8,386 nt of DNA from Bacteroidales bacterium. Its GTDB lineage: Bacteria > Bacteroidota > Bacteroidia > Bacteroidales > JAAUTT01. The notes under the pieces were generated by a model, which was given only the letters and a program-made list of their open reading frames with translations, did not search any database and had not been told where the DNA came from. Position 1 is the stretch's first letter; every line of letters begins with the position of its first letter. Made by a program: the position numbers and the translations under genes. Where the stretch lies: NCBI GenBank assembly GCA_012031335.1, contig JAAUTT010000152.1:1-8386 (forward strand), written 5' to 3'. Positions 1 to 8,386 of this stretch are shown here, piece after piece.

Positions 1-541
1 ATAGGATACTTTACCATCATTCTTAAGTTCCAGCCTTTCCCGAATCAAAGAAAATTCGCTCAGCAACACTAAAGGTTAATTATCGATTGATACCTTTGTA
101 TAGTTAATTCACCCCTATTTATCTCCTCTTTTTCAGTTATTTCCATAAAATACCAGGGGAGAATTTCTGAAGTCTTAGGCTTATGCCACGATACATCGCC
201 ATAAGTACGTTCCCAATGGTCGTTCAAAACCCTGGAACTTTCGGGTACTGCAATCTTCCATGTGAGGGTTATATCACATAAAATTTCTTTAGGAGCATGT
301 ATTACGACTTCCGTAAAGCCATTTTTCTGCCCCAGTATTACTGTCAGATTATTGTAAAGCCAGATATTTTCCTGACTTTTCATCAATGTAACCTTTTTCT
401 TTCGTTTAAGGTGGCATATAGTTGATCGGGCAACTTTAACTGAAAACCATTTCCTTCTGGTTTCATGGCCATCAGTTTGTTTCCGATAAGCAAGGCGCCC
501 AGGGAAACACCGGAAGTCCTGATAAAATTTCTTCTGTTCAT
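1..541 (-). CDS. Exported protein with Tat-like signal, N-terminal part; possible alpha-galactosidase-like glycoside hydrolase (partial, two frameshifts)
   Basis: The start at 541 gives MNRRNFIRTSGVSLGALLIG, a twin-arginine (RR-x-F-I) signal followed by a hydrophobic stretch, so export by the Tat route is likely. The frame must be repaired twice. One A appears to be missing from the A-run near 400, after which the protein reads on as VTLMKSQENIWLYNN. One base appears to be missing near 73-77, where the frame ends in TAG at 71-69 but the adjacent frame reads PLVLLSEFSLIRERLELK to the edge. The mature part has a beta-rich look and a block LNDHWERTYGDVSW...LPWYF that reminds me of exported Bacteroidota proteins annotated as alpha-galactosidase-like (GH36-related). 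That family link is from memory and weak. No catalytic residues lie in this N-terminal piece. The start codon is 4 bp downstream of the hydrolase stop, so the two genes are almost certainly cotranscribed and probably act on the same glycan. The C-terminus lies outside the window. Confidence 0.6.
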
Positions 542-545
542 AGGA

Positions 546-3500
546 TTATTCTATCGTTATTTTTTTTGTACTTTTTCCTTTTTCGGTAATTATCTCAATA
601 AAATAGATGCCTTTAGACAAGTTAATGTCCAGTTTCTTGAAGTATCCCGGCATGCTGCTGTCATGTATAAGACATCGCCCATTCGTGTCGTAAAGTTTAA
701 TATCCAGAATTTTGTCCCTGGATTCAAAATTTACAAAATTCCTGGCAGGATTTGGGTAAACGGTTGTTTGTACTTCATTCTCCGGGTCGATAATTCCTGT
801 ATTGAGATTTCTTTCGAATTTTATCCAGTTCAAATTAAACGCACCCTTTACCACGTATAGTCTCAGGCGCTGTTGTCCGGTTGTGAGCTGAATATTCATA
901 GTTACATTTACCCATGTTTGCCAGCCGTTGGTTATCGGAAGGTTAACTGATCCCAGTTTTTCGATGGCCATACCAGGTGCAAGTACCTCTATTGTGCCGG
1001 CAGTATTCGGTGCCGCTATGCGGAATGTAATTTTGTAGCTTCCGGCCTCCGAAACTTTTACGAGGTATTCGAGCCAGTCTCCGGTATCGATATACCCAAC
1101 ATTCAATCCTCCACCGGTATCGGAAGTGTTTTCGGTTTTAGTACCGCTGTTTATAACAAAATCTTCGGCTTCCACTGTATCCGGTATGTTTTTAGCTGCT
1201 ATTCCCGTAGATTATTTTTAACTGAAAGATTTACAATATCCGATGCAGGTTTTCCTTCCAGAGAGTTTAATGTTCCGCCCGAGTAATTCAACACAATGTT
1301 TTCGCCACTGTTTACTGCCGTCGAAAAATTGATGATTACCTTATTCAGTGTGCTGCGGCAAAGTTTTATATCCAGGGGGGTATTGTTTGAAGTAATCCTG
1401 AAGAAAACTGATTGTTCATAAGCATCGGCCATTGCCTGGTCGTAATGCAGCGTAACCGAGTAGCCGGTTGTGTCGAGCGAAACGGAGTCGAGGCGGGGAT
1501 TCACAGGCTCAATAGTGTTTGCTACTGCAATTTCGAAGAAGTTAACCTGTGCATCGTCCTTTCCCGATAAATTTGTACCTGTGTATTGAATGGCACATTG
1601 GCTGTACGATCGCAGGCTATCCGAAGGGTGAACCTTATTTTCGCCGAATCGGCTTCAGGGAATTCGGTTTTTTATTATGGTGAGTTCTTTGTTTTTTGCA
1701 ATTTCCCGGATCTTTAATCCTGCTGATACCGGCTCTTTTATTTTTTTTACTGAAGGCTAAATCTATGGTTTTATGGTCCGAAGATTGGGCTGTAATAGCA
1801 ACTGGTGGCGCTCCCGTAAGCAGATTGAATACAGGTTTGTTTTCAAAGTTGTTCAACAAAAGACCTGTAGAAGTTGATATCTTTCCTTGGTAATAGGAGA
1901 GGGGTTATTTTATCAGTCGATACGATGTTTCTACCCAGGGTAAAGGTAAGAATTGCAGAGTCAGGGTCGTTTCGCACAATATTGGTTACAGTAATGGTAT
2001 CATTTCCGTTAGCTACCACAGAAAACCCTGTAGCCGATAATTCATTGGAAACTGGCATGGAAAGCGACAGGGAGATCTTGTCAGGCTCAGATCCGGTGTT
2101 GGCCGATTTGAACGCTGGTTTAGCGGCTCCTTCAACGAGCATAAAAATGGTGCCATAGGGGGGTAATTCTATTACAATATCTCCATTCAAAGCTGTTGTG
2201 TAGGGTTTAATTTTCTCATAGGTATCAGTTGGGCCACCTTTCAGGTCGGCAGGGCCCTGCCCGTTGACAAATACTTTTGAGGAGAAGCTGCCATTATCGG
2301 TTCCTCCTTTCAGCAAGTAATAGTGGTATTGGGCTCCATGCTTAAAGTTGCTCATTTTAACTTTTACCTTTTTGTCGGTTTTGCTTTTATTGGCAAGCAC
2401 TATACCACACTGGCCCGATGAAAACGTTGACGCGTAAGCGGCCACATCTGCATTGTCCGAAATGGTTTTGACCATTACATCGCCCATGTATTTCTGAAGG
2501 TAATAGAGGTAGAAAAACTCCGGTCGCATGTTGCCATGTCTTACTCCCGGCTCGTTGTACGAAAAAGTTCCCATGTCGCTCACTCCCGACCACCATCCAA
2601 CGGTAGACCATCGCTGTGCCATACCGAAGCCGAGTTTTATAGCATCGCACAATACCATGGTTGCATGCATTCCGTTGATGTATGATATAAGTTGTGCCGA
2701 ATCCCGGCATTGAATATTATATTCGGTGAGAGCCAGGGGCATAGGGTTCAGGCTGTATTTGGTAAAATAAGATTGCAGCACTTCGTTGAAATGCTTTGTA
2801 TTTGACAGTGAATTGAAGATTGTCGGGATGGTTGAATTGTCCTGGTAAGGAGTATAGTAATTATGGAGGATGATAAAGTCGGCCTTATTCCGTACCTGCT
2901 GGAAAAGGCCATCATTCCAGGCAGTCTGGATTGGATCCCACGATGTGTAATCTTCCCATGCCTGAACGCCGATGTATATTTCGGCACCTACTTCATGGGC
3001 TGCTTTTCTCATGGAATCGATAAAAACCAGGCAATGGGCACCATAGGTTGCACCTGAGATAAATTTTGGACGCCCGTCGGTATAAAGCGAAGGGTCCAGT
3101 TCGTAACCCGACTGCCAGTTACCGAAGTTTTCGTTGCCAATTTCCCAAAAACGTGTGCGGCCTTTGTCGTACCGCACCCAGTCGGCCGCCAGTTGAGCAG
3201 CTTTTTGTACCGAATTTGCACTTTTGCCATACCTGGCATAGCCGTAGTTAACACAGATACACCCGGTGGCATTGGTTTCCTTTAAGGTTTTATAATAATC
3301 AGGTGTTGTTGCATCTTTTGTGTTTTGTTTCATGCCCAGCCAATAGTTGCGCTGGGTAGTTGAAGGGGCATCAATGGCAAGCCTTGCGGGCAGGTCGGTT
3401 GGGAGATCGGCTGCTGTAGCGGCATTCCAGAAATATTCGTTTGAAAGGTTCCCCCCGGGCCACCGGAGTACATTTGGCGAAAGATTTTTGAGATGACCAG

Positions 3501-3771
3501 TAGCAATGCTGTCGTGCTTAAAAAGCGACGAATAGGGGTTTAGGTTGCCTCCAAAAATATATTTCGACACTTTGTTAACAGTATCGCGGATATCAATTGT
3601 AATTGAAACATCGGGTGTTGCAGATGTTTGAGGAGTACTAACGCCGACCGGGTTTTCGATGTTTTTTGATTTCCAGTCGTTAACAAAAATTCCGGGATGG
3701 TTTTGCGCAAATCCATTGTTCAGGGCTGTCAGGCATATAACGCCACAAAGGGCAATGATTTTAGGGTTCAT
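546..3771 (-). CDS. Secreted glycoside hydrolase, clan GH-A alpha-L-arabinofuranosidase-like, with Ig-like repeats, CBM6 and T9SS sorting domain (five frameshifts)
   Basis: About 1074 residues after frame repair. Residues 1-22 form a signal peptide (hydrophobic core, cut after NNGFA). The catalytic domain covers roughly 50-550. LRWPGGNLSNEYFW at 102-115 resembles the LRxPGG block of arabinofuranosidase-like enzymes, FWEIGNENFG puts the acid/base at Glu214, and LALTEYN puts the nucleophile at Glu350, the clan GH-A arrangement. Three Ig-like/SwmB-like beta-sandwich repeats follow (about 563-645, 648-750, 755-855). Then come a CBM6 (about 866-986; VEAEDF, GGGLNVGYIDTGDWLEY, NLNWIKFE) and a T9SS type A sorting domain (1004-1074; VYPNPA...GIYFIEI...KKITIE). 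The enzyme should therefore reach the cell surface or medium and bind a beta-glycan such as xylan. GH51-like activity is my best guess; other clan A families (GH30, GH39, GH79) remain possible. The catalytic and first Ig-like part is one open frame (3771 to about 1904). Five one-base indels fall in the C-terminal third, at 1901-1904, 1741-1748, 1668-1673, about 1624 and about 1212. Signal, catalytic pair and sorting domain are all present, which argues against decay. Confidence 0.85.
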
Positions 3772-3824
3772 GTAAGTAGTTAATTCTTGTTTAATTATTG
3801 TATGGCTAAAGCACAGAAAGCCTC

Positions 3825-3832
3825 TAAAAGTA
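3825..3832 (-). promoter_or_regulatory. Weak candidate -7 promoter element of the hydrolase operon
   Basis: The minus strand reads TACTTTTA, seven of eight positions of the Bacteroidota -7 consensus TAnnTTTG. It lies about 53 bp before the hydrolase ATG. Twenty bases further upstream there is no TTTG. That position reads ATAG, the edge of the 21-bp-spaced direct repeat. A poor -33 element next to a candidate activator site is what an activator-dependent promoter would show. The match is short, so this stays tentative. Confidence 0.25.
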
Positions 3833-3853
3833 TGGACAGTAACACATAATGGC

Positions 3854-3883
3854 TATATCATTCCGTCTGGTTTTTATATCATT
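3854..3883 (-). promoter_or_regulatory. Candidate AraC-type operator: two 9-bp direct repeats spaced 21 bp
   Basis: The minus strand carries AATGATATA at 3883-3875 and again at 3862-3854, identical copies exactly 21 bp apart, two helical turns. AraC-family activators typically bind two directly repeated half-sites about 21 bp apart, and the upstream HTCS ends in an AraC-type DNA-binding domain. The site is 83-112 bp upstream of the hydrolase start, with its promoter-proximal half where the -33 region of the candidate promoter would lie. The repeat is seen directly; its role as HTCS operator is inference. Confidence 0.5.
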
Positions 3884-3922
3884 TTATTGCAGGTGGAATT
3901 AAAAAGTAGTGAAAATTACGCA

Positions 3923-4003
3923 GCGAAGGAAGAGCGAAGGAAGAGCGAAAGGAGAGCGAACGAAGGGGTAACGAAGGAAGAATGAAAGAACAACGAAAGG
4001 AGC
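3923..4003 (-). repeat. Imperfect 11-bp tandem repeat array (seven units) between HTCS and hydrolase
   Basis: Read on the plus strand, the units are GCGAAGGAAGA (3923-3933), an identical copy (3934-3944), GCGAAAGGAGA (3945-3955), GCGAACGAAGG (3956-3966), a 4-bp insert, then ACGAAGGAAGA (3971-3981), ATGAAAGAACA (3982-3992) and ACGAAAGGAGC (3993-4003). The array starts immediately after the HTCS stop codon and is strongly purine-biased on the plus strand, so its transcript would be pyrimidine-rich. A period of 11 bp is close to one helical turn. The units are far too short and lack the spacers of a CRISPR array. It may be a protein-binding array, an RNA element in the HTCS 3' end or an unstable microsatellite; the sequence does not decide. 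Confidence 0.8.
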
Positions 4004-7000
4004 CTATGGCTTTTTTTCTTTCAGGTATTGGGTGGGATATTTTCCGAAATGGTTATAAAAACTGCGGGAGAAATTGGATTGCTCCGAAAAACCCAATTTA
4101 AAGCTTATTTCCGAAACGGTTAATTCTCCTGCCGATAGCAATTCTGCAGCCCTGTGCATACGGACTGCTTTAATGAGCTCACTCACCGATTGATCCGACA
4201 GTGCCTTCATTTTACGGTATAGTTGTGTTTTGCTCAACCCCAGCTTTTCGGCTACCCAGTCGGGCGTAAGTGAGGCTTCTTCAAGGTTTTCTTCAATCAA
4301 AACCACCATCTTTTGGATAAACTCATTGTCCATTCTGTTTATGGCTGGTTTGACATCATCTGGTGCTTTTGCTCCTGAAAAAAGATCCTTCAGTTTATGT
4401 CTTGAGTTGATGAGGTTATGGACTCTGGCTTTCAGGATCTCAGGGTTAAAGGGTTTGGTAATATATTCGTCGGCTCCCAGGTCATAGCTTTCAATTTTCT
4501 TCTGGTCGGCATGGAGCGCTGTGAGCAGGATGATGGGGATGTGACTTGTGTGGTAATCGCTTTTTAACATTCTGCAAAGGTCGGTACCATTCATTTCGGG
4601 CATCATTACATCGCTGATAACGAGATCGGGTATGGTCTCAACGGCAGTTTCGAACCCTTTCCGGCCATTTTCGGCTTCGAGCATCCTGAAGGTGTCTCCG
4701 AGCTCTAAACGGAGGAACTGGCGTACATCGGCATTGTCTTCCACTACCAGTATCAACGGGGTTGTTTCGGGCAATACTCCGGGAATCGCTATGGAATCTG
4801 AAAAAAAATCATTTTCTTTTTCGAAGTCTGGTTTTATTTGGGAGTTTTCCTTCAGCAAAGCCACTTCGAGTGAAACTGTAAAGGTTGTTTCTTTCCCGGC
4901 AATACTTTTTACTGATATTTCGCCACCATGCAGCGTTACAAGTTCTTTGGTCAGCGCTAGACCAATCCCGGTGCCTGTTTGCTCGCTGTTTCCCACCCGG
5001 TAAAAAGGTGTAAAAAGTTTATCCAGGGCTTCTGCGGGAATGCCAATGCCATTGTCGGTAATCTTTATTTCCACATATTGCGTTTTGCCCAAGGACTTCA
5101 TGGCGGATAGAGAGGCGGTTATTTTCCCCCCGGCAGGAGTGTACTTGAACGCATTCGACAGTAGGTTGGAGAGAATCTTTTCAACTTTGTCGTGGTCGAA
5201 CCCTGCAGGCAAATATTCATTTTCTGTAAGAAGGGCGAAATGTATATCATGTTGTTCTGCCTGCACGGCGAAATTGTCGCAAACCGAACGAAAAAGTCCG
5301 GTCATGTCGCTGTATGTGAGATTCAACTCTGTTTTGCCACTTTCAATTCTCCTGAAGTCGAGGATCTGGTTAATGAGGGTAAGTAACCGGTCGACATTGC
5401 GCTGCATGAGCTGCAAGTAGGTTGTGGTTTTCGGGTCGGCCTGTGGATTGGAAAGCATTTTTGCAACGGTCCGGAAATGAGGGTAAGTGGTGTACGAAAT
5501 TCGTGCGAAACCTGAGTGAAAAACCCGACTTTGAGCTGGTGCGTTTCGTGTTCTTTTTCGCGTTGGAGCTTTTCGTAATATAAATCGTTTTTGTACTTGA
5601 GCCGTATTTTTTGAAACCGGAAATACAACCAGAATATGCCCGACAAAAAAACAGCGTAAATTATATAAGCCCACCATGTTTTCCACCAGGGAGGCAGAAT
5701 GATTATGTTGAGGGAAGCTTTAGACGATGAATTTGCATATTGGTCGCTGGTGGCATACACTTCAAACGTGTATGTGCCCGGATCGAGGTTTGTATAAGTA
5801 GCCATCCGCTCGCGTGCACCGGCTTTACGCCAGTTTTTGTCGAACCCTGTTAAACGGTAATAATATTGCAGACCATAAGCATCCACATAATCCAGGGCTG
5901 CAAATTTCAGGGTGTAGCTGTTTTCGTTGTTTGTCAACCGGAGTTCTTTCAAGGTATTAATTGCTCCTGTATGCTTTTGTCGTTTTTCAAACTGATTCAA
6001 TTGCATGGACTGGTCGTTAACCCGGATATCGGTAATGTATATAGGTGCAAGAAACCTGTCTTTCTTTATCCGGCGGGGGTCGACAACAATAAATCCATTG
6101 GTTCCGCCAAAGAAGATGTCTCCGTTACTGTCCTTCATAATAGCGCCGCGGGTGTAAATATTCCCCTGAAGCTCATCGTTAAAACTGAAGTTTTCCACTT
6201 TACCGGTTTTCTTGTCGAGCCGGGATAATCCCGTGTATGTGCCTAACCAGATATTCTGGTTTCCGTCGTCGAGAATACTTATTATATTATGATCCGAAAA
6301 ACCATGGTTGCTGTTGTAGTTTTTAAATTTGCGTGTTTTCAAATCGTAACTGAAAACCATTGTCGGTTCCAATAAGAATATTGTTTTCGGTACTAATTGC
6401 CAGGGAGTTTATAATGTAACCTGCAACAGAATTGCCAGAGCTTGCCGGGAAAAAATGGTCGATTTGTCCGGTTGTAGTGTTGAAATAATTCAGTCCGTGA
6501 AAAGTGCCAATCCAGATATTGCCAATAGTATCTTTCACCAGCGATGTAGCCCCGTTGTTGGAAAGCTTATTGGTTTCAGGCCCCCGGGTAGTAATTCTTT
6601 TAAATTTTTGGGTATTACGGTTAAATATGCTGATGCCGTTTGAATGTGTAGCTGCAATTATGTTCTTTTGGTTGTCTTCGGCGATGGCCCAGATGTGATT
6701 ATCGCCAATGCTGGTGCAGTCGTATGGGTCGGTTGTAAAACAGGTAAAGGCTTGTTTATTATCATTATATCTGCACAATCCGCCATCGAAAGTTCCAGCC
6801 CAGAGTGTTTTTTCCGAATCGATAAACAAGCTTATAACCGAGTTTGAACTTATAGAACCAGGTTTTTTATCGGCTCGGAAATGTTTAAATGAGCCTTTTT
6901 GCCTATCGAAACAATCAAGCCCTCCGCCATCGGTGGCGATCCAAACGTTTCCCTTTGCATCCTCTGCAAAAGCATTCACCACATTGTTCGAAAGGCTGTG

Positions 7001-8058
7001 GCTGTTCCCCGGGAAGTTGGAATATCGTTTCAGGGTATTGTTGTTGTGAAGGCTGGTTATATTCAGGTTGCCATTTTGGGTAATAGCCCATAAAGTTTGC
7101 TGTTTACCAATAAAAAATGCTTATGACTTTATTGCTAAGGATTGAAGTTGGGTTATTTTCGTTTTGCTTTAACTGCAAGAACCTCGCCGTTATGGTTGCT
7201 AAAACGGAGAACCCCTTCCCCGTCGGTTGCCACCCATATGTTTCCGGAGCCATCCTGTTCAATTTTCCAGATGTACGAATGCAGGAGCGTTTCTATTTTG
7301 TAGCTGTCGGGTTTTTCTCTCATTTGCAAGGTAACCAGACCTTTATCAGTACCAACCCAGATTTTGCGGTTACTATCGACAAATAAACTGGTTACCCTGT
7401 CGGAAATAAAATGTGATGCAACATTCCGGTGAACCAGTTTTTTGTGGTTTTTCCTAAGAAATACAATCCGTTATTTGAGGTTCCAACGATAAGTATGTCG
7501 CCGTAAAAAATAATTTCATCGATTTCAGTTCCCGGAGGCAAATTGTCCATTGGAAAAGGAACCAATAATTCCTGGTCGGGCAAAAGCTGATACACATTAA
7601 GTGTGCTGTAAACAATAGGATTACCATTCGGATTTTCAGTAATGCCAAGTATCCTTTCGTTCATTTCGGTAATGGTGCCGTCAAGATGCTTCACTTTTAT
7701 ATGGCGGAACGATTCACTGGATGGCAAAAATAGTTCGAGTCCCAGAGAACTGCCAATCCAAAGCCGATTCTTCTTGTCTTCATAAATTGAATAAACGCTT
7801 TTACCCGGAGCGAGTTATTTTGGAGGGGTTATTTACAAAATTCCTGAATTCGTATCCGTCGAATTTGTGAAGTCCGATATCGGAGCCAAACCACATAAAA
7901 CCGTTGCGGTCCTGGTGAATAAAGTAACAAGTCCTCAGGAAGGGTAATCCTTCATTTTTGGTAATATGCCGGAATTGGATATCCTGCCCCGTTGCAATAA
8001 ACGGAAAGAATAAACCCATAAGGAATGCATATATCAAAGGTTTGCCCAACATAGCCAT
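4004..8058 (-). CDS. Hybrid two-component system (HTCS) sensor kinase/AraC-type regulator (six frameshifts)
   Basis: About 1350 residues after repair, normal for the family. A signal peptide (1-24, FIATG|QD) leads into a periplasmic double beta-propeller with at least twelve Reg_prop-type repeats (for example GFMWFGSDIGLHKF, GNVWIATDGGGLDCF, QNIWLGTYTGLSRL). A Y_Y_Y domain (about 730-787; LQYYYRLTGFDKNW, YTNLDPGTYTFEV) and one membrane helix (about 795-812) follow. The cytoplasmic part has HisKA with His851 in VSHEFRTPLTLI (codon 5505-5503), an ATPase domain (N box about 959-972; DNGIGIP at 1001; GTGIGLAL at 1028), a receiver with Asp1149 in VISDVMMP (codon 4612-4610) and Lys1201 in TKPF, and a C-terminal AraC-type helix-turn-helix (about 1255-1350). 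Such proteins bind oligosaccharides in the periplasm and activate nearby polysaccharide-utilisation genes; here the hydrolase operon starts 232 bp downstream. One-base indels sit near 7804-7806, 7438-7443, 7174-7180, 7112-7117, 6353-6356 and 5458-5462. No other break is needed, and every catalytic residue is present. Confidence 0.92.
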
Positions 8059-8061
8059 TGA

Positions 8062-8066
8062 CCTCT
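8062..8066 (-). promoter_or_regulatory. Ribosome binding site of the HTCS gene; bears on start choice
   Basis: The minus strand reads AGAGG here. It lies 3 bp before the ATG at 8058 and 9 bp before the in-frame ATG at 8052. The longer spacing is the more usual one, so translation may begin at 8052 (MLGKPLIYAF), two codons inside the annotated start. Both starts give a good signal peptide, so the mature protein is unaffected. Confidence 0.4.
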
Positions 8067-8081
8067 AAAGGTAAATTGCAG

Positions 8082-8113
8082 CCAATATAGGAAATAATTG
8101 AAGGAGGATCAAA
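8082..8113 (-). promoter_or_regulatory. Candidate Bacteroidota-type promoter of the HTCS gene
   Basis: On the minus strand TTTG (8113-8110) is followed after 20 bp by TATATTGG (8089-8082), close to the Bacteroidota vegetative promoter pattern TTTG-N19-21-TAnnTTTG. The -7 element ends 23 bp before the first HTCS ATG. The TTTG overlaps the stop codon that closes the glutamine synthetase fragment, so the promoter spans the boundary between the two. One consensus base in the -7 element does not match. Confidence 0.35.
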
Positions 8114-8386
8114 ACAGCTCAGGTAATTTAGTTAGTTTCCTTGCGAAATCCTTGCCTTTGCTTGCTTTTTTGATGGCTGCGCTCATGGATCCCAGTGTAT
8201 CGGCAACGATCGTATTTACAACAGTAATCGGCATGGAAATGTTCATCTGGCTGCCCAGCGCGCGGAATTCGAATTTCGCACCCGTAAACGCGAACGGAGA
8301 GGTCCGGTTCCGGTCGGTCGAATCGCGGTTGAACTGGGGAAGATGGCTGATTCCCAGATCGACGATATCTTTCTTGGAGACTTTTG
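8109..8386 (-). CDS. glnN: Type III glutamine synthetase fragment (GlnN-like), lacking the C-terminal part
   Basis: The frame enters from the window edge and reads to a TGA at 8111-8109. NRDSTDRNRTSPFAFTG followed by KFEFRALGS and VVNTIVADTL is the conserved segment of type III glutamine synthetase, the large (about 700 residue) form common in Bacteroidota that makes glutamine from glutamate, ammonia and ATP in the cytoplasm. In this family roughly 150-200 further residues follow this segment. Here the protein ends about 30 residues after VVNTIVADTL with KLPELF, and only 50 bp remain before the HTCS, so the C-terminal part is absent and not merely frameshifted. GC content is about 52% over 8161-8386, against 40-43% in sampled lines of the HTCS, and no indel is needed to read it. 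It may be a truncated gene copy, a rearrangement scar or a chimeric join. Its N-terminal part is outside the window. Confidence 0.8.
   Translation of the reverse strand, partial: KVSKKDIVDLGISHLPQFNRDSTDRNRTSPFAFTGAKFEFRALGSQMNISMPITVVNTIVADTLGSMSAAIKKASKGKDFARKLTKLPELF

Noticed and set aside
465..860. Plus-strand open frame of 131 codons
   Set aside because: It lies antisense to the CBM6/T9SS end of the hydrolase and the start of the next gene, which carry clear domain motifs; it shows no motif or ribosome binding site of its own.
2387..3272. Additional minus-strand and plus-strand open frames inside the hydrolase catalytic region
   Set aside because: The catalytic domain is one continuous frame here with both catalytic glutamates; the other frames are out-of-phase shadows with no recognisable domains.
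3923..4003. Short CRISPR-like array
   Set aside because: Units are 11 bp, directly abutting and without unique spacers, and no cas gene is present.
4007..4020. T-run next to the HTCS stop as a rho-independent terminator
   Set aside because: The run is T on the plus strand, so it is A-rich in the HTCS transcript and lies inside the coding end; no stem precedes a U-tract in the right direction.
4632..5420. Plus-strand open frames over the HTCS kinase and receiver region
   Set aside because: They are shadows of the minus-strand HisKA/ATPase/receiver sequence, which has the conserved histidine, aspartate and nucleotide-binding motifs.
5464..5686. A separate kinase gene starting at 5686
   Set aside because: Its first 76 or so codons are out-of-frame sequence; the true upstream part (membrane helix and H box) is in the adjacent frame, joined by one missing base at 5458-5462.

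Overview
The window looks like DNA from a Bacteroidota organism, plausibly a free-living or environmental polysaccharide degrader in Bacteroidales/Marinilabiliales or a relative. Three things point there: a one-protein hybrid two-component system (HTCS) with a periplasmic beta-propeller sensor, a secreted glycoside hydrolase ending in a type IX secretion (T9SS) type A sorting domain, and a fragment of type III glutamine synthetase. All real genes lie on the minus strand, so transcription runs from high to low coordinates.

Layout in transcription order. (1) 8386-8109: an internal piece of type III glutamine synthetase (GlnN-like) that enters from the window edge and stops abruptly, well short of the normal C-terminus. 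(2) 8058-4004: an HTCS sensor/regulator of about 1350 residues. (3) 4003-3772: a regulatory intergenic region. It holds an imperfect 11-bp tandem repeat array (4003-3923), a 9-bp direct repeat with exactly 21-bp spacing (3883-3854) that fits an AraC-type operator, and a weak candidate promoter. (4) 3771-546: a secreted multidomain glycoside hydrolase of about 1074 residues: signal peptide, clan GH-A catalytic domain of alpha-L-arabinofuranosidase-like type, three Ig-like beta-sandwich repeats, CBM6 and T9SS sorting domain. (5) 541-1: the N-terminal part of an exported protein with a twin-arginine signal, starting 4 bp after the hydrolase stop and running off the window.

Genes 2, 4 and 5 form a small carbohydrate-utilisation locus. 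The HTCS would sense an oligosaccharide in the periplasm and use its AraC-type domain to activate the hydrolase/exported-protein pair from the intergenic operator. No SusC/SusD pair is visible here.

The reading frames of genes 2, 4 and 5 are interrupted by about 13 single-base indels, most of them in or beside homopolymers. Each can be resolved by adding or removing one base, and the protein sequence on both sides stays well conserved. I read these as probable sequencing or assembly errors, although true decay cannot be excluded from the sequence alone. The three genes are therefore annotated as single interrupted coding regions.
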